Source of the DNA: Lunularia cruciata
Lineage: Eukaryota; Streptophyta; Marchantiopsida; Lunulariales; Lunulariaceae
Reading direction: 5' to 3'
DNA: 64,000 nucleotides
NCBI GenBank assembly: GCA_948567375.1
Contig: OX419761.1
Coordinates: 47,406,243-47,470,242, forward strand
Shown here: in pieces, positions 43,334 to 54,547 of the stretch
Layout: each line of letters opens with the position of its first letter
Numbering within the stretch: position 1 is the stretch's first letter
The notes under the pieces: generated by a model
The model's database searches: none
Seen by the model: the letters and a program-made list of their open reading frames with translations, nothing else
Told to the model about the DNA's origin: nothing
Translations under genes and position numbers: made by a program

Positions 43334-43876
43334 GCTCCCAATAGGCAGCTCAAAATCTCCTACTAGGATTCCTTGTTTCCCTAATCATTCCGCTCCACAA
43401 CCTCCACTTGGGCAACTTGTTGAGGTCGTCCATTCTTAAGTGGACATTCAGCAATACAATGCCCCAACTGGCGACAATAAAAACAACCACCATTTTGTTG
43501 CAGTTTCTCCCTATCTGCCATGCCCAGTGGTCTTCGTTGAATTTCATCAATCTCCATTGCTGGCTCATCCACTTGTCTGTAGTGTATTGGTAGGCTTTGT
43601 GGGGGTCGAGGTCGGGACCAAGTTGTTGCTTCTAAGGAATCAAAATGTTTGGCCAACCGCATGGCTTCCTCCAAGTGTTGTGGCTCTTGCATGGTTACCT
43701 CTAATTTGGTTCTTGCCTTCAAGCCCCTCACAAATCAATCCAGAGCTTCACCTTCCAAAATATCTGGAATTTGCATGATGGTGTTTTGGAACTGCGTGAT
43801 GTAACTTCTTACAGAGCCAATCTGTTTCAACTCTGCCAACTTATCCCGTGCAGCTCGTGTGGCATTTATAGCTTGG
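43334..43876 (-). pseudogene. gag: B1 gag, C-terminal part with zinc knuckle
   Basis: Minus frame with MRGLKARTKLEVTMQEP, LEEAMRLAKHFDSLEATTW, a proline-rich linker and CFYCRQLGHCIAEC (CX2CX4HX4C) near 43480. The N-terminal part is missing at the junction with D1 (43876/43877). Confidence 0.85.
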
Positions 43877-43992
43877 AGAAGAACTGAAATTGTTACTTTG
43901 CTTTGTATTTAACCAATTCTGACTTGTATCTCTCCGGGAACAAACTTTACTTACCTGATTACCGCAAAAGTGATATTTGCCATGTTGTCACA
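43877..43992 (+). repeat. D1 5' LTR, last 116 bp
   Basis: Matches the left end of the giant solo LTR (reverse complement of 32241-32356), ending GTTGTCACA before the primer site. Confidence 0.85.
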
Positions 43993-43999
43993 TGATTTT

Positions 44000-44019
44000 T
44001 GGTGCCGCTGCCAAGGATA
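44000..44019 (+). other. Primer-binding site of D1 (tRNA-Asp type)
   Basis: TGGTGCCGCTGCCAAGGATA; D2 has the closer TGGCACCGCTGCCGGGGA. Confidence 0.8.
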
Positions 44020-44080
44020 CAAATCTCGGAAGTGGAAGAATACAAAGCCAAATTTGAAATTGGGTATCAACGCAATATGA

Positions 44081-45954
44081 ATGTCTACATTGAGAGAACA
44101 ACGGGAAGAGAGAGCTCAAAGACGAGCACTTCAGCGTGAAGAAGACGAATGTCTGAACGTCCCATCCACTGTTGAAAGAACTGAACGAGAGGCGTTGGAC
44201 TTTCAACTCCTTCACAAAGTGAAGAAGCCATGCAAGAACTTGACCACAAGAAACGTGAAGGCGGTTGGCAAGGCTACTTCGCATCTCCCTCTTTGTCCAA
44301 GAAGAAGAAAGAATTGAGTGGGCAAACATATGCATTGCAGCCTAGTACACCGACTTCCCCTAGAGCTGTAAAGGAAGTTGCGTCCTTGAAGAACTTTGTT
44401 CGAGAAAAGACAGCACACACACTTATTGAAGACGAGTGTTAACATCTTCTACAAACAATTCCTCGGTTGTCCCAAAGGAATTTTGAAGAATCAATCGAAG
44501 GTGTTGATCCTGAATCTTCCACTCGGGTTGAAGTCGACACCCTCATAGCAGAAATTGTCAAAGAAGACACCACCTTGAATTTGACAAATTGGAATCCTTG
44601 GGCTGACAACACGGCGTCGATACCAGCCAATCCTTCAGTTCCATCAAGTTCAGCACTACCTCAGCCGATCCAAGTGCATCAAATGATGACTTTGTTGCAT
44701 GTCAACCGACATGCCTATGAGAAGTACAAGAGGATAGAACAAGACAAAGACCCCGATGAATTCATCAAAGAATTTGAAGTCATCTCCTTTGCTAACAAGG
44801 AGCATGACTTGGCGGATTGACTGAGAATTTTCCCAAGTTTGCTCTGAAAGAAAGCTCGGAGCTGGTACACCCATGTGACCCAGAAGGGGTTCGTACCAGC
44901 GGACTAGGCAGACTTGAGAAACAACTTCCTGGAACAATTCCGGGATGTTGATTACGACACGAGTGTCTTTGTGGCACTCTACGGTTTAGACCAAGGCAAG
45001 AAGGAGAAGTTGAGAGACTACCCTGAGTGGTTCATGGCACTATTGAACCGAGTTCCCAAGCAATCGGGGGTGGTGGGTTACTCCGATGCCCAAGCCATTA
45101 CCTGGTTCCTTGAGGGACTTTCACCAGAGATACAAATCTTTGCAAGGGAGAGGAATGTAACTTCCCTTGACAAAGTACTCAAACATGTCACTCGTTATGA
45201 GGCGGCCTACTCTCACTCTGCCGGTAACCGGAGAAATTGGGAGAAGAAAGGCAAGAAGCCCAGAAGGAGAGCTTCACGCAATACATCCCCTTCTTTGGAC
45301 AAATCCTCCATGTCTCCGAGCTCTTCTTTGGAATCCACTGAAGAATCAAAGCCAAGACGAGTTAGAAGACATGGAGGCAAGAAACCACTGACTCCTCCAG
45401 CGAAGAGTGTAAATAAGGCGGATACCAAGCTGGATGCCCTCATCAAGGAGTTTTTGGATTTCAAGATCCAGATGATTGGGGCCAAAGACAAAAGGAAGGC
45501 CCCAGCATTTGGGAGATCAAATGTATGGTGCACCGCATGTGGCAAATCAGGCCACGCAAACATAGAATGCAATACTTGTAATGCATTCCCGGTGCAACAA
45601 ATTGATTGGGTTCCGGGATGGAACCAAGACGAGGACAAAGAGGCTGTGTACCAAATGCAAGAAGTACAACCTCAAGCGAGCACATCGTACCAAGGTCCAA
45701 GGTTTGGACCAAGGGAGTATAACCCCAATGCTCCTCCACGAAGACCACCGATGAGCAACCAAAATCACCCTCATAATGTTGCACATGGAGCCTATTATAA
45801 TTGTGGCTTGATGGGACATTGGTCTCCAAACTGTCCTGAGCCAAGATGGCAAATTGAGTACGTTCCCCTATGCAGAAATTGTAAAGGATCGGGGCATATG
45901 GGCAACCAATGTCCTCACCCACCAAACCCAAAGCCGCCTGTAAAGTATGTATAG
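44081..45954 (+). pseudogene. gag: D1 gag with three zinc knuckles
   Basis: Begins MSTLREQREERAQRRALQ; a frameshift lies near 44230-44317 and stops at 44440, 44818, 44845 and 44906 break the capsid part (HAYEKYKRIEQDKDPDEF, ARSWYTHVTQKGF, RDVDYDTSVFVAL, MALLNRVPKQSGVVGY). The last 346 codons are open from 44914. Knuckles: CTACGKSGHANIEC (about 45532), YYNCGLMGHWSPNC (about 45793; first Cys lost, present in D2) and CRNCKGSGHMGNQC (about 45871). The frame ends at TAG 45952, where CAG is expected, and goes on into protease. Confidence 0.88.
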
Positions 45955-47421
45955 GCCCCCGCTGAGCGTGCAGCACTTCAGCCAAAGGGGAATACTAATG
46001 TAAATTGTATCACTCTTGAGGAAGAAAGACCTCAAGAAGGGAGTCCGGCCTCCAAAGGAGAATGGCCGGACCTTGAAATTTTGAAAGTTAAGAAATGCTC
46101 CAGCAAGAAGAAGCGTGATCCCGAAGAACTGAGTACAACCTCGTTGTCTTCTAGAAAAGCGAAGAGACTACGCCCAAAGGCAATTCTTTCTGCCAAGGAG
46201 GAAAAGATCCTCATAAAAGCTAAACTTAAAGCCTTGCAGAAAGAACTAAAGGAGGCATTACTCAGGACTCGGGAATTGAGTTTGGAAGAGGAGACAAAGA
46301 TGAAGTCTCCAGTTTTTCCGGTGGACATCCGATCCGAAGTAAAGGGTCTGATCCAAGCCGAGGTAGGCCAATCCGTGGAACCTTGGGTTAAGGCCATTAG
46401 TAAGCCCGTCACCATTTTGAAGCGTCCCAAAGTCAAGAGGGAACATGGAGAAACTTCGGAACCAAAGCCAAAGCCAAAGACAGTCAAATTGGGAGGAGTT
46501 CCCCAATACAATATTGTAGCATATCTGGCAGCCACAAATGCCAACATTACATTCAAGCAATTGTGGGAAGATAACAAGCTGTACAAGAGGCAACTAAACT
46601 CGGCACTCAAGAAGGTGAGGTTGATGTCAAAGAAGGACCTGCCTGCTATCTATTGTATTGAGCAAGAAGATTTGGGATCTCCCAAGGTAGACGCGGAGAT
46701 TGCAGGGTGCATGATCACATCAATACCCATTGACTCTAGGTCTGGTGTGAACGTCATGACCAAAGATACTGCAAATCAACTCGGGTATCACACGTTTGAA
46801 CCAACACCCCAAGTGTTGAAGTTTTTTGACCAAACCAGGAGACGGCCTTTGGGCATGCTGTCAAACATCACCACAATCATTGGAGGGGTACCCTTCAAGT
46901 TGAACTACATCGTGTTGCGACCAGTGACAAAGACTGGTTACACTCTGTTGATCGACAGACCATGGTTGTATAGCGCCCAAGTTGTGGTGGATTGGCATTA
47001 GCAGAAGTTAAGATTCAAGGACATCTCGTTCGAAGATCAGAAGCTGGTGACTGTGAGTTGGAAAAAAGTTCCCCACCTTGTGGAAACAAGTTTGTCGGAA
47101 GAGGAGGACGAATCTGAAGACTCATTGTCTTCGTCCTCATACAAATCCAAAGACGAAGTCCAAGTTAATTACTTGGAATGCTACGAGGTGGATGTTGAAG
47201 ATAAAGATCCATATGACCTTGCCTCGGGTGAACCTAACTTGGAGGAAGGAGGTTTGATGGCAGCTCGACTCGGGTTAAGCCGAGTTAGCCACGTTGAAGG
47301 TGTCGTCAACCCTGATGACTGTCAAGATGTTTTATTAATTGAAGGAAAATTTTTAAAAATCTTGAAGATAGTTACTTTGGAGGAGTTGGCAGGATACACT
47401 GCCTTGTTTGTAGAATTCTAG
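45955..47421 (+). pseudogene. D1 spacer and protease
   Basis: In phase with gag. A Lys-rich spacer (SSRKAKRLRPKAIL) precedes protease near 46725: IDSRSGVNVM, where D2 has the intact DSGSG; the Gly next to the catalytic Asp-Ser is replaced by Arg. TLLIDRPWLYSAQVVVDWH follows, then TAG 46999 (CAG in D2), an acidic Ser-rich spacer and TAG 47419. The protease is inactive by its active-site change. Confidence 0.83.
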
Positions 47422-48774
47422 GATGTATTTGCCTGGTCTATTGATCAAATGCTGGGTATTCCATGAGAATTCGGAGAACACCGGATTGATCTGGTTGAAG
47501 GTGCAGTTCCGGTTTGGCAGCAGCAATACCGTCTGAACCCAAAGTACTCGTTGTTGGTGAAAGATGAAATTGATAAGTACTTAGGGGCCGGAATCATCTT
47601 CCCTGTCTTAAGCAGTGAATGGGTTTCCCCCATTGTCATTGTCCTAAAGAAGAAAAAAGGTAAGATCCAAGTGTGCCAAGACTATCGGAAGTTGAACGCA
47701 GTCACAAGGAAAGATCATCATCCCTTGCCTTTTATCGATACCATTTTAGATCAGGTAGTTGGGCATCCTTGTTATAGTTTTCCCAATGGATTTTCAGGGT
47801 ACAATCAAGTATCCATTCAAGAAGAGGACAAGGATAAAACTACATTCACAACTGATTGGGGCACTTTTGCTTACAATCAAATGCCCTTTGGGTTGTGTAA
47901 TGCTCCCACTACTTTCCAGCGGATGATGAATTCAATCTTCAAAGATTTCCTATGCAAATTTGTGGAAGTTTTCATTGATGACTTTTGTGTGTTTGGGCGA
48001 AGAGATGTACATTTAGATTACCTTTGCCAAAATTTTGAAAGGTGTCGTTTTGCCGGCTTGTCATTACACCCGGAGAAATGCTTCTTCGCAATGAAGGAGG
48101 AAATTCTTTTGGGGCATCAGGTGTCAAGCCGAGGTATTGAAGTCAATGTTAAGAAGGTCAAGATAATTGCAGCTTTGGAATCCCCGAAGAACATCCGGGA
48201 GCTGAGAGCCTTCTTGGGACATGTCGGATATTACAGACGCTTCGTGTCAAACTATGCAATGCTTGCTACACCACTTACAAAGCTTTTGAAGAAATCCAAA
48301 GACTATCTGTGGGAATCAAATCAAGAAGAAGCTTTCTAGGTGTTGAAGAAGAAGTTGGTTGAAGCACCAGTGAGGGCCCCAAATTGGGATGTCCCTTTTC
48401 ATGTATATGTGGACACTTTGTCCATGGCCATTGGAGTCGTCTCAAGTCAGAAGTACAAGAAAAAGAAGGACTACCCGATGTATTATGCCAGCTGACAACT
48501 TTCAGTTTCTGAAAAGAACTATTTGACGACTGAAAGAGAAGCACTCCGAATGGTGTATGCCTACAAGAAATTTTGCCATTATCTGTTGGGGTAGAAGTTT
48601 GTCTTCTATGTTGACCATTACGCACTGCAACATTTGGTCAGGAAGGCAGATTTATCCGGGCAAATTGCAAGATGGATCTTGTTGTTACAAGAATTCACGT
48701 ATATTGTACAAGTAAGGAAGGGAGCTTTGCATTTGAATGCGGACTTCCTCTCCAGGTTAGAAACTCAAGACTAG
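47422..48774 (+). pseudogene. D1 reverse transcriptase and RNase H
   Basis: RT frame 47551-48339 is open: WVSPIVIVLKKKKGKIQVC, FPNGFSGYNQVSI, MPFGLCNAPTTFQRMM, catalytic FIDDFCVFG near 47978, and AFLGHVGYYRRFVSNYA. TAG 48337 (expected CAG) separates RNase H, which has VYVDTLSMAIGVV, EKNYLTTEREAL, VDHYALQHLV and ADFLSR near 48750, with TGA and TAG interruptions. IDDF wording agrees with element C and places D near Athila/Tat. Confidence 0.88.
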
Positions 48775-49973
48775 GAGTGGGAAATTGATGATCGGTTCCC
48801 TGATGAAGAGTTGTATCACTTATCAGCAATGCAAAGTACGAGGTATGCAGCTAAATATCATTATCTGAATACTCTCCATTGTCCTAAGGGGATGGACCCG
48901 GAACAGCGAGCAGTCTTTCTTAGGAAAATGGGGCCGTACCAGCTTAAACACAACATTTTATTTAAGATGGGCAAAGACAAAGTACTTTGGTGATGCTTGG
49001 AGTCATACGAAGTAGGAGGAGTGATTGAATCTTTACACTCCGAAGCATTGGGAGGACATTATGCTCTAAAGAATACTATAAAGAAAATTCTTTTGGCAGG
49101 GTATTGGTGGCCTACAATGTACAAAGACGTGCATGCTCATATCCGAAGCTGTGATGCTTGTCAAAGAACGGGGAAGCCGACGGCTACTTCTCAATGGCCT
49201 TTGAGACCAATTTTGCCTTTGGCCCCATTTGAGAAATGGGGGATTGATTTTGTGGGTCCCATTCAATCAGGGACCCGAGTCACAAGAAAGCAAAACATTT
49301 TGGTTTGCACTGACTATGCTACCAAGATGGTCGAAGCTGAAGGAACTTGCAGAGATGATGCTGAAACTGTGGTGGAATTCTTCTTTCAAAACATCATCTC
49401 CTAATATGGGTGTCCTTTGGAATTGGTCAGTGATCGAGGAACACATTTTTTGAACTCTGTAATGGAGTCGTTAACCAATTACTTTTAGATTAAACATCGG
49501 AAGATGACTCCTTATAACCCAAAAGCAAATTGCTTAACAAAAAAAGCGAATGGGTTACTTTGCAAAATTTTGGATAAGGTGACTGTCAATTATGCCTATG
49601 ACTGGGATACAAAATTACCAGCCACATTGTGGGCATATCGAACGACAGAAAAGATTACAACCAAACAAACTCCATACTTCTTGACATATGGCTTGCATCC
49701 CATACTGCCAGTTGAATTTGAAGTGCCGACATATTGGGTTCTTTGTGAAGAACAAATGTCGGAAGAGGAAAGTCAAGATCTTCGGATTCATCAACTGATG
49801 TGGTTAGAAGAGAAAAGAGACAATGCAATGCAAACCACGGAAGAAGTACAAGCACATGGGAAAGTCAAACACAATAAGAGAATCAAGCCTATAACTGTAC
49901 ATTGTCGTTGGGAAAAAAAAGAAAAAAGCCAGATGAGAGTGGTAAGGAGTGGTTGCAGGATTTTGAGAAGATG
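48775..49973 (+). pseudogene. D1 integrase
   Basis: HHCC domain HSEALGGHYALKNTIKK ... CDACQRTGK (about 49015-49170), core with GIDFVGPIQ (about 49240) and VSDRGTHFLN (about 49425). In the third catalytic position Lys is found (LTKKANG, 49540) where Glu is expected. Stops at 48991 (TGA), 49402 (TAA) and near 49486 (TAG). The C-terminal part ends near 49970 without a chromodomain, directly before the tandem array. Confidence 0.85.
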
Positions 49974-49975
49974 AG

Positions 49976-51490
49976 GGCTAGACAGTAGAGGGTTTCGAGT
50001 TTGCAGAGGGCAGAAGGTGGGCAGGAAGGAAGTGAAACGAAATGAGAATTGAAACTATCGTGAAGGAGTAATCAGGAAGGCTCTTTAGTGATAGAGTGAA
50101 GGAAGAATGACAGAGGTTTGTTTTATCTGATTGGAGTGAGAGGGTTTTGAGTTTGCAGAGGACAGAAGGTGGGCAGGAAGGAAGTGAAACGCAAGGAATT
50201 GAAACGATCGTGAAGGAGTAATCAGGAAGGCTCTTTAAGGACAGAGTGAAGGAAGAATGGCAAAGGTTTGTTTTATCTGATTGGAGAATGAGAGTTTCGA
50301 GTTTGCAGAGGACAGAAGATGGGCAGGAAGGAAGTGAAACAAAAGGAATTGAAACAATCATGAAGGAGTAATCAGGAAGGCTCTTTAGGGACAAAGTGAA
50401 GGAAGAATGGCAGAGGTTTGTTTTATCTGATTGGAGAATGAGGGTTTTGAGTTTGCAGAGGACAGAAGGTGGGCAAGAAGGAAGTGAAACGAGATGAGAA
50501 TTGAAACGATTGTGAAGGAGTAATCAGGAAGGCTCTTTAGGGACAGAGTGAAGGAAGAATGGCAGAGGTTTGTTTTATCTGATTGGAGTGAGAGGGTTTT
50601 GAGTTTGCAGAGGACAGAAGGTGGGCAGGAAGGAAGTGAAACAAAATGAGAATTGAAACGATCGTGAAGGAGTAATCAGGAAGGCTCTTTAGGGACAGAG
50701 TGAAGGAAGAATGGCAGAGGTTTGTTTTATCTGATTGGAGTGAGAGGGTTTCGAGTTTGCAGAGGACAGAAGTTGTGCAGGAAGGAAGTGAAACAAAATG
50801 AGAATTGAAACGATTGTGAAGGAGTAATCAGGAAGGCTCTTTAGGGACAAAGTGAAGGAAGAATGGCAGAGGTTTGTTTTATCTGATTGGAGTGAGAGGG
50901 TTTTGAGTTTGCAGAGGACAGAAGGTGTGCAGGAAGGAAGTGAAACGAAATGAGAATTGAAACAATCGTGAAGGAGTAATCAGGAAGGCTCTTTAGGGAC
51001 AAAGTGAAGGAAGAATGGCAGAGGTTTGTTTTATCTGATTGGAGTGAGAGGGTTTCGAGTTTGCAGAGGACAGAAGGTGGGCAGGAAGGAGGTGAAACGA
51101 AATGAGAATTGAAACAATTGTGAAGGAGTAATCAAGAAGGCTCTTTAGGGACAGAGTGAAGGAAGAATGGCAGAGGTTTGTTTTATCTGATTGGAGTGAG
51201 AGGGTTTCAAGTTTGCAGAGGACAGAAGGTGGGCAGGAAGGAAGTGAAACGAAATGAGAATTGAAACGATCGTGAAGGAGTAATCAGGAAGGCTCTTTAA
51301 GGATAGAGTGAAGGAAGAATGACAGAGGTTTGTTTTATCTGATTGGAGTGAGAGGGTTTTGAGTTTGCAGAGGACAGAAGGTGGGCAAGAAGGAAGTGAA
51401 ACGAAAGGAATTGAAATGATTGTGAAGGAGTAATCAAGAAGGCTCTTTAGGGATAGAGTGAAGGAAGAATGACAGAGGTTTGTTTTATGG
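49976..51490 (+). repeat. Tandem array, ten copies of a 150-152 bp unit
   Basis: The mark CAGAGGTTTGTTTTAT recurs at 50111, 50261, 50411, 50563, 50715, 50867, 51019, 51171, 51323 and 51473, giving steps of 150, 150, 152, 152, 152, 152, 152, 152 and 150. Units are highly similar and purine-rich (GGAAGGAAGTGAAACGA). The array lies between integrase and the 3' LTR, where Tat-lineage elements are known to carry variable tandem repeats that can seed satellites. Confidence 0.95.
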
Positions 51491-52854
51491 GATTGGAGTG
51501 AGAAGGTTTAGCCAGGATCAAAAGCAGAAACCAAGAGAAGGATCTTCTAAGAGGACAAGTAGTCTCAAAAGGAGAAGAAGAGAAGAAATCATAGGGGAAA
51601 ACAGGGAAGGTATTCAGAAGAACAAAAATCAGCATAAAGGTTAGCAGGGCACAGGTGTCCCTAAGGGCTTGGTAGGAATAGAAAAATCTTGAAAGGTTGG
51701 TCGGACAGAGAATCTGTTACTAGTTGAAGGTTTCATCCGAAACTTACTTGAGGAGCAGAGAGGAAAGGCCAAACTAGCTTGCAAAGGGAAAGTGGACAGT
51801 AACAAAAGAAGAGAGAAGTCATGTTCAGCTCCGGATAATACAAGGACTGGATATAGAAACTCGATATGGGATTCGTCAAGAGCTTCTACCAGGCGTAGAG
51901 TCCTATGGCAAGAACAGTGCAAAGCGTTCGGGAAGATCTAACATACCGGAATATCAAAGAGAAAGGAGAATCCCGAGGAAGGACCTCATGGATAGTGGAG
52001 ACTTGGAAAGAACAACAAATTGGAGATGCTGCAGAACAAGGAGATGACGAGTTGTAAGGAATAGGAAATAGGACCTGCTCAATCCCTTTTCTTTCTTCAT
52101 GTGCTTGGCTAGTTAGTGTGCTTTGGTTTGGTCACTGTTTGGTTAGGAGCCGTGTGTCATGGCTCAAAGGATTATAAACTATGAAACTTGGAATTGAGAT
52201 GGAAATGAGATTCCTAGTGATTGAGTGTGTGTACTTGATGTGCAGACAGCAGTAGAGAGAATAATAATAAATTTATTTATTTTACTTCTTTTTTACACTC
52301 AGTCCGGATTATGTAGATGGGTCAGCACATTTAACTACTTGCCCAGGATTGAGTCCGGTTGCATAACTAGTGGACAACTCCACAAAACCCCACCAAATCA
52401 TTCTCCCTGGAAGATCAGTCTGGACTAGAACTGCAAAACCCACCAAACCCAAAACATATTCAAGCCGAGGATACTAGACCAAAAAAGAGGTCAAGAATAA
52501 TGAGCCGGGACTAATAATAGACGGTACAAGAAGGACAAAACACTCCAAAAGCCTAAGCGCAGGCAGCCACGTGCCTAGCGCAATCTCAAGACCATACAAT
52601 CCCCACGACAACGTGAAGGGGATTTGGTTTTGTTATATGACAATCGCCAAATATTTTTTCCAGGCAAGTTGCATTTGAGATGGATGAGTCCCTATTGAGT
52701 TCTTCATCTTTATGGAAATGGGTCCATGCAGCTTGTAGATTTGAAAGGTAATCCTTTTGCCACTCAAGTAAATGGGTGGAGAGTTCAGAGATATTGGACC
52801 ATAGACTCGGAAGTTTATAAGAGACCCGAGGTCTATGTTCACGGGGATGCTCAC
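51491..52854. other. D1 3' untranslated region, no gene seen
   Basis: No supported frame. Purine-rich to about 52000, then mixed. Leads to the polypurine tract. Confidence 0.6.
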
Positions 52855-52871
52855 ATTTGAGAGAGGGAGTA
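52855..52871 (+). other. Polypurine tract of D1
   Basis: TTTGAGAGAGGGAGTA directly before TGTGGTGCCC, which fixes the LTR start. Confidence 0.8.
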
Positions 52872-53256
52872 TGTGGTGCCCACAATTTATTTATTTTCAA
52901 AATAAAGAAGAAGAAGTGTATAGAGAAGTCAGATTGCGCCTGTATGGCCAAAGAAGGCAAAGAAAAGAGTCTTTGGGATGAAACCCAGAGTAAAGTGACT
53001 TTGGGTCATAAGGCAAAGTACTCAAAAATGCCCTGTCAGCATACAACCCAAAGTAAATTGTCTTTGTATTGGGGGGAGCTCAACCCGAGGTGAAGATAGT
53101 CTAACAACCTTTCGTCGGGGCAAGAAATTCAAGAAGGGACCGTTCAAAAACCGGCAACCCATACGTGCAAAGGTTGATTGATAGTGACATGTGCATGCAA
53201 GAGGTGTGATTTCTTGGTAGAAACCCAAAGTGAAGAAAGATGAAGAAGCGCAATTC

Positions 53257-53264
53257 TATAAAAA
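53257..53264 (+). promoter_or_regulatory. TATA box of the D1 3' LTR
   Basis: TATAAAAA, 27 bp before ATG 53284, exactly as in the solo LTR. Confidence 0.6.
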
Positions 53265-53283
53265 TTGAACTTGCAACAAAAAA

Positions 53284-54547
53284 ATGTCGAGTAATTTTCC
53301 TTCACCGTTGAGAAGTAGTCTTGTAGGTGATCGTGGGAAGAGAAATAGAGTTGGAATTGCGTTAGTGCGTAAGGGAGAAGTTGCGAGAGTGAAATCAAGA
53401 GATAGTGAGAAGGCAAAAGAGATGGGAGGAGGAAAGAAGAACTTTGAATTCACAGTGAAAAATCATGCAATTTGGAGGTTAGATGTAATCGCTAGGATCG
53501 AAGTCTTGAGCCGACTTTGCATCACTTTTCTGGAATATGAGCTTTCTAGGTTTCATGACAGAAATCATCAAGAGCAAGTGTCTCAATGGACACGAGGAAG
53601 AAAGGAAGAGAGGAAATCCGGCTTGCTGGACAGAGTCGGATTGGAGACTTGTACTCGGGAAGGAAGCATGCTCGGAGCAGGGGGCCACGTTCTTGAAGAA
53701 GGGAGAGATAACTCAAGAAACCCAGGAAGTGAGAGATGCATTCTCGTCAAAGCGGACGAAGAATGGGTACAAAGTTGAGAGTTACAAAGACCATGTGAAG
53801 AGAGGAATTGTGAGTGCACTGATGGCCATCCTGAAGCCTGAGAGGACCACTTATGTGATGAAAAACCAAGCGGTGTTCTTTCACAAGCTATTCACAAGAG
53901 AACCGATCAATTGGGCGAGGTGTTTCCACAAGAGAACAAGGCAGATGGTGTGGAATTTGCGGGATAAATTGCCTCCACACTACATCGTGCCATTTGCAGC
54001 GCATTTCTACCTCAGGCTAAATTTGCTGAACTTGGCAGAGTGAACTTGGATGGTGTCGCACTTCCATCCTGATTTGCGAAAGGAGGTCGATGCCAAGGAG
54101 CAGTAATACATCTTGCAAATCAGGAGCACCGACAACTACTACACGAAGACATGGAAGAACATGGAGGTCACAGTGAGTACCCAAAGTACAAAGAAGAGGA
54201 GTCGACAGGGCGAAGCCAAAGACACAAAGAAACCTCGGATGACACGGAGAGGCAACCTGAGGAGAGGTATGGTGGTGATCAAGTCGGAGGATGAAGACTC
54301 GGAAGGTGATGCCGAGCTTAAGACTGAAGACTCTTAACACGAGGAGGAGCCTGATCTAACACTGCAGAGTGGAGATCCGAGTAGCAACAGCGAAGGAGGA
54401 GAAATGACATCGGCACCGGCGGCTGCAGAAGAAGAATATGAAGAAGAAGAAGTGCAGGCAAAAATTGAAGCCAAAGATAATACACAGTTGGAAGATGAAG
54501 TAATTGTGCCCAAAGAGAAGAAGATTGCAGTACAGAGAGGAGTTTGC
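53284..54547 (+). pseudogene. LTR-encoded ORF of D1, truncated
   Basis: Homologue of the ORF at 33035-35610. Starts MSSNFPSPLR; frame changes near 53540-53770 (two overlapping frames cover the globular part), then a TGA at 54042 and a TAA near 54105, a nuclear-signal-like TKKRSRQ and the acidic tract, and ends at 54547 just after GVC. Conservation of length, start and TATA spacing with the solo copy argues that the frame was once used. Function unknown. Confidence 0.78.

Larger units (their letters stand above)
39263..43876 (-). mobile_element. B1: minus-strand family B chromovirus, 5' end missing
   Basis: 3' LTR 39263-39744, then on the minus strand gag to chromodomain from 43876 down to 39745. 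The 5' LTR and gag start are gone where D1 begins at 43877. It is inserted into element E. Better preserved than B3-B5. Confidence 0.88.
43877..54547 (+). mobile_element. D1: large Athila/Tat-like element with tandem array and giant LTR, both LTRs truncated
   Basis: Remnant of 5' LTR, primer site, gag, protease, RT, RNase H, integrase, tandem array, polypurine tract and the first 1,676 bp of the 3' LTR. The internal part (43993-52871) is about 8.9 kb. With two 3.8 kb LTRs as in the solo copy, a complete element would be near 16.5 kb (inference). Neither end has a target duplication; both are junctions with B-family sequence. Confidence 0.88.
52872..54547 (+). repeat. D1 3' LTR, first 1,676 bp
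   Basis: Starts TGTGGTGCCC like the solo LTR at 36023 (minus) and follows it to the middle of the LTR ORF, where B2 sequence starts. Confidence 0.9.

Noticed and set aside
49976..51490. CRISPR array or protein-coding repeat
   Set aside because: Units of 150-152 bp follow each other without spacers, and no long frame is kept through them on the plus strand; they sit in the 3' region of a retrotransposon.
52586..52960. Minus-strand frame of 124 codons near the D1 LTR start
   Set aside because: It crosses the polypurine tract and LTR border, has no counterpart in the solo LTR and no recognisable motif.
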